A program made the translations under genes and the position numbers. Below are positions 58,566 through 64,000 of a DNA stretch of 64,000 bases, piece after piece (the first letter of the stretch is position 1; each line of letters starts with the position of its first letter). The stretch spans positions 2,084,580 to 2,148,579 of the forward strand of contig NZ_KE150413.1 of NCBI RefSeq assembly GCF_000411255.1. Direction: 5' to 3'. Source of the stretch: Paenibacillus sp. HGH0039 (GTDB taxonomy: Bacteria; Bacillota; Bacilli; Paenibacillales; NBRC-103111). A model generated the notes under the pieces. That model saw only the letters and a program-made list of their open reading frames with translations. It had not been told where the DNA came from and did not search any database.

Positions 58566-60080
58566 ATGAACCTAGGAGCTATAACCAAACTTGCAAAGAC
58601 CAGGAAAGAACGAAAGAGAATAGGGGCGCGGACCCTGTTTGCGGCGGCCGCAGCACTTCTAATTGCGGTGCCGGAACCCGCCAAAGCGGCGGAGAGCGTT
58701 TCCGGTAAGCCGGATACCACCGCGCGGATCGACGCTTACATGGAAGCGGCCATGAGCAGGCTGCATATCCCCGGAGCGGCGCTCGGAATCGTGAAGGAGG
58801 ACGATACCGTCTATCTTCAGGGCTACGGTACGAGCGGTCCGGACGGCGCAAAAGCGACCCCGCAGACCGCTTTTGTGCTGGGATCGACAAGCAAATCGAT
58901 AACGGCTGCGGCCGTGATGCAGCTTGCGGAGCGCGGAAAGATCGATCTGGAGGCGCCGGTGCGCCGCTATTTGCCGGACTTCAAGACGGCGGACCCGGAG
59001 CGGTCCGACCGGATACGGGTCAAAGATCTGCTTTACCAGACGAGCGGGTTTTCGAAATACGACGGTGTGGCCGCTCTGACGCAGGGGGATTCGACAATCG
59101 GAGCCCATATCGGCGGTTTAAGCAATATTTCGCTTGTCCGGGACCCCGGAACCGGTTTCGAATATTCGAACTTGAACTATAACGTGCTGGGCGGCTTGGT
59201 GGAGAAAATATCGGGAGCCTCCTACACAGCTTATGTAAAAGACTATCTTTTCGAACCGCTCGAAATGAAGAACAGCTTCGGTTCGCCGCAAGAGGCGGGC
59301 GAAGCGGACATGGCGGCGGGGTATCAGTCGGTTTTCGGTTTCAAAGCTCCGACCCGGCAGCTTGCGCATACCGGCACGGTGCCTTCAGGCTATCTGATTT
59401 CCACGGCGGAAGATATGACCCATTATCTCAGCGCGCAGATGAACGGGGGCCGCTACAAGGAGAAAACGGTCTGGAGCGAAAAGAGCAACGCGGCGCTTCA
59501 CAAACCGGAAGCTTCCATAGGCGGCGGCGCTTCCTACGCGATGGGATGGACAGTCAAAAACGGGGTTCTCTTTCATGACGGAGCGACCGAAAACACGTAT
59601 TCGTTTATGGTTATTCATGGAGACACGGGCATTATTCTGCTTCTCAACACGATGGATTATCTTGTGCCGTACGATCAGATCGTGATGGGGATATACGGCA
59701 TTCTGCAGGGAGAAGACGCTCCCGTCGAGTCGCTGCCGAACTATATCCGGACGTATGTGCTGGCCGATATGGCGATGGCCGCCGTGCTTGCGCTTGCCGT
59801 CCGCAGTTTTTACACCCTGTTCCGAAGGAAAAAACGCGTAAAGCCGACGGCCGGCCGCATCGCGCTCAGCGCGGCGGGGATTGCGGGGGTTCACCTGCTG
59901 CTCCCGGCTTGCATCCTGATGCTGCCCAAGCTGCTTCATGCGCCTTGGCCGGTTTTGATGGTTTTCCTGCCGGGGCTGTCCCAAGGGCTGTATTTTATGG
60001 CGATCTTGCTGGTTTGTACCGGTTTGCTTAAGACTGCCGCTGTTGTCCGGGCGCTTCGGGTGAGAAAAATGGCGCAATAA
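58566..60080 (+). CDS. Serine hydrolase, class C beta-lactamase/penicillin-binding-like, membrane-anchored
   Basis: A 504-residue protein with an N-terminal signal sequence (about 22-45). The catalytic SxxK motif is GSTSKS (about 107-110), the second motif is YSN in FEYSNLNYNVLGG, and the third position is HDGATENT in place of KTG. The C-terminal part (about 395-500) contains three or four membrane helices, anchoring the enzyme. Such proteins act on D-Ala peptides, beta-lactams or esters; specificity is unknown. ATG at 58566 has GGAGGAG about 13 bases upstream, rather far. It may be attenuated by upstream terminators. Confidence 0.83.
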   Translation: MNLGAITKLAKTRKERKRIGARTLFAAAAALLIAVPEPAKAAESVSGKPDTTARIDAYMEAAMSRLHIPGAALGIVKEDDTVYLQGYGTSGPDGAKATPQTAFVLGSTSKSITAAAVMQLAERGKIDLEAPVRRYLPDFKTADPERSDRIRVKDLLYQTSGFSKYDGVAALTQGDSTIGAHIGGLSNISLVRDPGTGFEYSNLNYNVLGGLVEKISGASYTAYVKDYLFEPLEMKNSFGSPQEAGEADMAAGYQSVFGFKAPTRQLAHTGTVPSGYLISTAEDMTHYLSAQMNGGRYKEKTVWSEKSNAALHKPEASIGGGASYAMGWTVKNGVLFHDGATENTYSFMVIHGDTGIILLLNTMDYLVPYDQIVMGIYGILQGEDAPVESLPNYIRTYVLADMAMAAVLALAVRSFYTLFRRKKRVKPTAGRIALSAAGIAGVHLLLPACILMLPKLLHAPWPVLMVFLPGLSQGLYFMAILLVCTGLLKTAAVVRALRVRKMAQ

Positions 60081-60207
60081 CGGACATCGGTCCCGGATTG
60101 ACTTCCCGGAAGAAGCCGCTCTCCTTCCGTTCCGCCGTCAGACGCTTCAACCGGGCATTTTTTGGGGTAAGCATGGGTAGCGAAAAAGCAGCGGAAGGAT
60201 GATGAGC

Positions 60208-60918
60208 ATGAATTCGGCACGTTTACAGCGTATCCGGCGTGAGGAGAAGGCGTATCACGAGCAGTATTTTGAAGAGCATGATTTGTACGAGAAGGACAGC
60301 TGGCTGGAAGAGCCGGATGAGCGGGTTTTGGAGTATTTGGAGAAGCTCCGGGACGGGAAACCTCTGAAGGTGCTTGATCTGGGGTGCGGGGTCGGACGGA
60401 ATTCCATTCCGCTGGCCCGAAAGCTTCAGCCGACAGGCGGCAAAGTCGTCTGTGTGGATCTGCTGGACAAAGCGCTGGAGCAGCTTGAGGCAAACAGCGA
60501 GGAGTATGGTGTCCAGGAGCTCATCGAAACCGGGCAAGCGGACATCAGCGAATACGAGGTGCCCGGGAACACGTTCGATTATATCCTCGCGGCATCCAGT
60601 CTTGAGCATGTCCGTTCCGAATCCGCCCTGGATAAGGTGCTGGCAGGACTTGCGGCGGGGACCAAGGACGGAGGCATCAACTTCATCCTCATGAATACGA
60701 ACATAAGAGAAGTGGATGCGGAAACCGGCGAGGGACGCGAAACGCTGATCGAGCTGATTTTGACGAAAGAGCAGGCGCTCGAAAAACTCCGGCAGGCATA
60801 CTCCGGGTGGGAGGAACTTGATGTGTCCCATAAGCCGCTGGATATCGAAATCAACCGGGGCGAAACGCCCGTCATTATGAAAACGGACTGTTTGAGCTTT
60901 GCGGTCCGGAAGCGGTAA
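60208..60918 (+). CDS. Class I SAM-dependent methyltransferase
   Basis: A 236-residue methyltransferase. Motif I is VLDLGCGVGRNSIPLA (about 55-70); the acidic residue in VVCVDLLD binds the ribose of SAM. FDYILAASSLEHVRS is the motif IV region. The acceptor is unknown. ATG at 60208 is preferred (AAGGA eight bases upstream) over ATGs at 60199 and 60202. It has no obvious operon partner. A GCCGCCA repeat and a terminator follow. Confidence 0.85.
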   Translation: MNSARLQRIRREEKAYHEQYFEEHDLYEKDSWLEEPDERVLEYLEKLRDGKPLKVLDLGCGVGRNSIPLARKLQPTGGKVVCVDLLDKALEQLEANSEEYGVQELIETGQADISEYEVPGNTFDYILAASSLEHVRSESALDKVLAGLAAGTKDGGINFILMNTNIREVDAETGEGRETLIELILTKEQALEKLRQAYSGWEELDVSHKPLDIEINRGETPVIMKTDCLSFAVRKR

Positions 60919-60959
60919 GTGGGGCGTTAGACGTTTTCGGAAATAGAGAGTACGCTAGA

Positions 60960-61007
60960 GCCGCCAGCCGCCAGCCGCCAGCCGCCAGCCGCCAGCCGCC
61001 AGCCGCC
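60960..61007. repeat. Heptanucleotide tandem repeat GCCGCCA
   Basis: Six perfect copies of GCCGCCA plus a partial seventh lie between the methyltransferase gene and its terminator. GGATAG-like repeats follow. Not part of a coding frame. Confidence 0.9.
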
Positions 61008-61033
61008 GGATAGGTGGATAGATGGATAAGCGA

Positions 61034-61067
61034 AGAGCCGCAGAGAAACTGCGGTTCTTTTTGTTTT
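61034..61067 (+). terminator. Terminator of the methyltransferase gene
   Basis: AGAGCCGCAG pairs with CTGCGGTTCT around AGAAA, with T-run TTTTTGTTTTT. Confidence 0.88.
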
Positions 61068-61071
61068 TCGT

Positions 61072-61148
61072 TGAGAATAATTTTCAATTAGGGATTGAAA
61101 ACGGAGCGGAGACCCTCTATACTGATTATGAAAATGATAATCATTATC
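61072..61148 (+). promoter_or_regulatory. Fur-controlled promoter with two Fur boxes
   Basis: TTGAAA (61095-61100) and TATACT (61118-61123), 17 bases apart, form a promoter with start near 61130. Fur box 1, TGAGAATAATTTTCA (61072-61086), lies just upstream of -35. Fur box 2, GAAAATGATAATCATTATC (61130-61148), matches the GATAATGATAATCATTATC consensus at 18 of 19 positions and covers the start. Repression by Fe-Fur is inferred with good support. Confidence 0.88.
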
Positions 61149-61202
61149 AACGAAATGAGACCAGTCATAATCAGTTTACATAGATGGAGGGACGTGTGAC
61201 GG

Positions 61203-61652
61203 ATGAGCACATTTATAGTCGTGTACGCAAGTTTAACGGGCAATACGGAGGAAATGGCGGACGCTGTGGTGGAAGGGATCAAACAGGCCGGCGGAACGGT
61301 GACGGTCAAGGATATTCTGGACGCCCGTGCGGCTGAATTGGAAGCTTACGACGGCATCGTGCTCGGAGCTTACACATGGGGTGACGGAGAGCTGCCCGAC
61401 GAGTTTCTGGATTTCTACGAAGAGATGGATGAGCTGAAGCTGAACGGCAAAATCGGGGCGGTATTCGGCTCCTGTGATTCCAGCTACGCTCAGTACGGAG
61501 CGGCCGTCGATCTATTGACGGAGAAGCTTCAATCCCTCGGCTGCATGATGCAGGAAGGGCTGAAAATCGAGCTCTGCCCGTCGGCTCCCGAACGCGAAGC
61601 GTGCAGAGAATTCGGACGGCAGGCGGTACTGCGTTTCCAGGGGGCTCTGTGA
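61203..61652 (+). CDS. Short-chain flavodoxin
   Basis: A 149-residue flavodoxin, the short-chain type of YkuN/YkuP in B. subtilis. The FMN phosphate loop is SLTGNTEEMA (about 10-19); the 60s loop contains AYTWGDGELPDE and the 90s loop GSCDSSYAQYGAAVD. It replaces ferredoxin as electron carrier when iron is scarce, consistent with the two Fur boxes. ATG follows GGAGGGACG. The downstream gene overlaps its stop codon (GTGA). Confidence 0.92.
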   Translation: MSTFIVVYASLTGNTEEMADAVVEGIKQAGGTVTVKDILDARAAELEAYDGIVLGAYTWGDGELPDEFLDFYEEMDELKLNGKIGAVFGSCDSSYAQYGAAVDLLTEKLQSLGCMMQEGLKIELCPSAPEREACREFGRQAVLRFQGAL

Positions 61653-62320
61653 GCGGCGCGGCAGCGGCAGGCCGGATGGAGGACGGGCGGCTGGAGCAGT
61701 TTATCCGCTGCCCCGGCTGCTTCTATTCCGGCGGAAACTGTCAGGAGAGCGAGCCGTGGCGCGAGAGCGCGAGAACGGCGGCCGACCGGATCATCCGCGA
61801 ATTTTACGGCATCGACGCTTCCCGGCGGACGGCGGACATTATCCTGGAGAGGCTGGAAATGTACCTGATCGGCCCGGACGAGTCGGGGCTTGTCATGGAA
61901 GATTATTTGCGCATGAAGAAGAATCTGGCGAAATATTTGATTCTTGCCCTGTTTCAGGAAGAGAAGACGGAACCTCCTTTGTTCCTCTTCGAGACGCTGT
62001 CGGTACAGGTCGAAGAACTGGACCTGGAGCTCGTCATGCACCTGCATGTAGGGGAATGGGCGAACGGGTCCTATACGCTGAAGCGGTACTATCTTGACGA
62101 GGACTGGTGCGTCGTGAAGGCGTACCTTCAGCTGTCGCTCGTTTTCGCCTACAAGGCGTTCGGCAGGCTGCCGGGCCAGATCGAAGCCTACAACCTGCTC
62201 ACCGGCGAAGCTTACCGGATCCGGCCCAAATTGGACGATTTGCAGGCTTCGATGGATTTTCTGCGGCTGACGGATACGCTTATGCGCGAGCCCAAGCGCG
62301 GCCGGATTATGCTCGCTTAG
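61649..62320 (+). CDS. Unknown protein with RecB/Cas4-like outline, coupled to flavodoxin
   Basis: A 223-residue protein of uncertain family. FIRCPGCFYSGGNC (about 17-30) resembles the RCPxxFY start of RecB/Cas4-like PD-(D/E)XK proteins, and LQLSLVFAYKAFGRLPGQIEAYNLLTGEAYRIRP (about 155-190) resembles the Qxxx-helix and C-terminal strand pattern of that fold. The catalytic D and ExK are not obvious, so it may be inactive or my reading may be wrong. It starts at GTG 61649, overlapping the flavodoxin stop (GTGA), so it is translationally coupled and should be iron-regulated too. Function is unknown. Confidence 0.55.
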   Translation: MSGAAAAGRMEDGRLEQFIRCPGCFYSGGNCQESEPWRESARTAADRIIREFYGIDASRRTADIILERLEMYLIGPDESGLVMEDYLRMKKNLAKYLILALFQEEKTEPPLFLFETLSVQVEELDLELVMHLHVGEWANGSYTLKRYYLDEDWCVVKAYLQLSLVFAYKAFGRLPGQIEAYNLLTGEAYRIRPKLDDLQASMDFLRLTDTLMREPKRGRIMLA

Positions 62321-62495
62321 CCGGACGAAGCAATTCCTCATGAGCAGCTTTCCTTTTCTCCTTCATGGTGCCGGAATCTTGCCGTACGTTCATTAAAAAA
62401 ACATCCGGCCGACCCGTCGCCTTACGTCTGAGACTTGTGATAAACTGTTTTAACCGCAAATTTTTTTGCGAAAAACAGGATGAATGGAGACGACC

Positions 62496-63041
62496 ATGAT
62501 TATCGCCGACCGACCCTTTAACGTGAACGGATTATCGTATACGATCCGGTCAGCAGCCGACCGAGATGCGGAGCAGTTGTCCCGGCTAAGGATGCAGATC
62601 GACGGAGAAACCGAAAATATGGACCGGGAACAAGGGGAAGCGTTCATCGACGCGCTTGGCTTCGAGCGGCTGATTCAAGCGGATTCGGACAGCCCGAGAA
62701 ACTTGTTTCTGGTCGCGGCCGTAGAGGACCGGGTTGTCGCCTTCTCCAGATGCGAAGGAAATCATCTGATCCGGTTTTCCCACAAAGTCGAATTCGGGGT
62801 GGGTGTGCTCAAGGAGTTCTGGGGGCACGGCATCGGGAAAAATCTATTAAAGACATCCATCGACTGGGCCGATTCCAACGGGATCAAGAAAATGACACTG
62901 ACGGTTCTGGAAACGAACGAGAAAGCGGCTCAGCTCTATCGTAAGCTTGGTTTTGAGATCGAAGGGGTCCTGAAAAAGGACAAAATTCTATCGGACGGCA
63001 GCTATTACAGCACCCTTGTGATGGGGAGATTTAACAATTAA
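62496..63041 (+). CDS. GNAT family N-acetyltransferase (RimJ/ribosomal-type)
   Basis: A 181-residue GNAT protein. IRSAADRDAEQLSRLR at the start; motif A is VLKEFWGHGIGKNLLKTSIDWADSNGIKKMTLTVLETNEKAAQLYRKLGFEIEGVLKKDKIL, the pattern of YkkB/Spermidine-N-acetyltransferase-type and RimI/J-like enzymes. The substrate is unknown. ATG at 62496 has GGAG six bases upstream; an earlier ATG at 62484 is possible but close to its site. It is monocistronic with a terminator. Confidence 0.85.
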   Translation: MIIADRPFNVNGLSYTIRSAADRDAEQLSRLRMQIDGETENMDREQGEAFIDALGFERLIQADSDSPRNLFLVAAVEDRVVAFSRCEGNHLIRFSHKVEFGVGVLKEFWGHGIGKNLLKTSIDWADSNGIKKMTLTVLETNEKAAQLYRKLGFEIEGVLKKDKILSDGSYYSTLVMGRFNN

Positions 63042-63056
63042 TACTTTTTGCTGCGC

Positions 63057-63092
63057 AGGATAGGGGTCCATAGACCTCATCCTGTTTTTTTC
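63057..63092 (+). terminator. Terminator of the GNAT gene
   Basis: AGGATAGGGGTC pairs with GACCTCATCCT (one bulge) around CATA, followed by seven T. Confidence 0.85.
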
Positions 63093-63339
63093 GTCCGGCT
63101 CTTTGAGCGATCCCCGGGACGGCAAAATTTCGGAATCCGACAGCTGCGGCAATGACCCGATTCCGCCGGAGGGCTGATTCCGGTTCGTGGATTTCAGGGA
63201 ACGGTAACTCGTCCTATCCTTTTTTCGTTTATGGAGAAAGGATTTTTTTTGATGGAACGGTATTTACAAAAACTTCTTTACACGTTGGGAAAGTCGAAGG
63301 TAAGTTTAAAGAAGGACCTTTTAACTAAACGGGGGAGTG

Positions 63340-64000
63340 ATGGAAGTGGAAGTGAAGCAAGCGGGAAAAATAGATATCGCCCGGTACGACCGGAACTTAC
63401 AAACGGACACGATGGCCGATGAGGCAGCCGTGTGGCATGATCCCCGCCGGGCTCCGTTTACGATTTCGGGGTTTGCGTGGCTGGAGACGGAAGGCCGGTA
63501 CCGGAGACTGCCCGTACGTCCGGACCGCAAGCTGCCGGAAGCGGTCGACCGGCTCGCGGATTGCACGGCGGGCGGGCAGATCCGCTTTATTACCGATACG
63601 GCGCAGCTGTCCGTCCGCGTCCGGCTCGGCGGCAATGCCGCCATGCCTCATATGACGGCACTGGGCCAGTGCGGGTTCGACTGCTACATCGGGGAACCGG
63701 GCAATCAGCGCTATGTTGCAACCGCTTCCTTTAAACCGGGAGACTGCGAGTACAACTCCCGGCTCTACCGGTTCGAGGAGAAGCGGATGCGGCACATCAC
63801 GCTGAATTTCCCTCTCTACCAAGGGGTGGAGGAGGTCTGGATCGGAACGGACGAGGATGCCCTTGTAGAAGAACCGCTCCCCTATGAAAGTCCGGGCAGG
63901 ATCATCATCTACGGCACCTCGATCACCCAGGGCGGCTGCGCGAACCGGCCGGGCATGAGTTATCCGGGCATTTTGAGCCGGCACATAAACCGGGAGTTCA
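63340..64000 (+). CDS. SGNH/GDSL hydrolase with N-terminal GxDLY-like domain, 3' end outside the window
   Basis: Only the first 220 codons are inside the window. Residues about 20-180 form a beta-sandwich-like N-terminal domain that resembles the SGNH_hydro_N (GxDLY-like) domain of SsfX3-type hydrolases. IIIYGTSITQGGCANRPGMSYPGILSRHINREF at the end is block I of the SGNH fold, with the nucleophile Ser in GTSIT. It should be an esterase or carbohydrate deacetylase. ATG at 63340 is only two bases after GGGGGAG; GTG at 63346 has a better spacing (8) and may be the real start. Confidence 0.78.
   Translation, partial: MEVEVKQAGKIDIARYDRNLQTDTMADEAAVWHDPRRAPFTISGFAWLETEGRYRRLPVRPDRKLPEAVDRLADCTAGGQIRFITDTAQLSVRVRLGGNAAMPHMTALGQCGFDCYIGEPGNQRYVATASFKPGDCEYNSRLYRFEEKRMRHITLNFPLYQGVEEVWIGTDEDALVEEPLPYESPGRIIIYGTSITQGGCANRPGMSYPGILSRHINREF

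Noticed and set aside
60960-61007. CRISPR-like array
   Set aside because: The units are 7-bp tandem copies with no spacers.
1-64000. tRNA, rRNA, transposase or prophage genes
   Set aside because: Scanned by eye on both strands; no cloverleaf with TTCRA arm, no transposase motif and no phage-type gene run was recognised.

Overview
This window looks like a chromosomal segment of a low-to-mid-GC Gram-positive spore former, most likely Paenibacillus or a close relative. The basis is inference from content: an S-layer-homology protein, LtaS, HelD, a c-di-AMP (ydaO-type) riboswitch, Bacillus-type Fur and FNR boxes, strong AGGAGG-type ribosome binding sites, and frequent GTG/TTG starts. No tRNA, rRNA, CRISPR array, insertion sequence or prophage was recognised. 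The window ends inside a gene.

Layout. 1-9.6 kb: metabolic and housekeeping genes (membrane protein, GabD-type aldehyde dehydrogenase, class II fumarase, Eis-type acetyltransferase, YdcF protein, SgrR-like regulator divergent from a short-chain dehydrogenase, DUF1294 protein). 9.7-15.6 kb: small unknown proteins behind a long leader, an aromatic-acid exporter, a TrkA-C membrane protein and a YcdB/SLH surface protein. 16-19.9 kb: an acyltransferase; an apparently anaerobically controlled operon of two tiny zinc-ribbon proteins plus DoxX, with three TGTGA-N6-TCACA boxes; then a c-di-AMP riboswitch directly in front of an enolase-superfamily gene that seems to have lost its barrel core. 19.9-31.5 kb: lactate dehydrogenase, a GlcR-like DeoR repressor with a HAD phosphatase, cysteine dioxygenase, a CDF metal exporter, two lipoproteins, an aldo/keto reductase and PdxK.

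31.5-44.2 kb: a MarR-HlyD-DHA2 efflux operon with a clear promoter and operator, running toward a WrbA-like flavoprotein and a disordered membrane-anchored protein; LtaS; a divergent SRAP protein; two MFS transporters; GluQ-RS; an EcsC protein. 44.3-50.1 kb: a giant surface-type protein with a DUF11-like domain and 15 tandem repeats of about 91 residues, plus a sixteenth repeat split off by a frameshift. 50.5-64 kb: HrpB, ModA/ModB, DUF3817, HelD, a short promoter-terminator unit (possible sRNA), a class C beta-lactamase-like hydrolase, a methyltransferase, a Fur-controlled flavodoxin coupled to a possible RecB-like protein, an acetyltransferase, and the start of an SGNH/GDSL hydrolase.

The most notable signals are the riboswitch/truncated-enolase pair, the FNR-box zinc-ribbon/DoxX operon, the split giant repeat protein, the SRAP protein lacking conserved active-site residues, and the flavodoxin-coupled RecB-like protein. 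All assignments are by eye from motifs; no database search was run.
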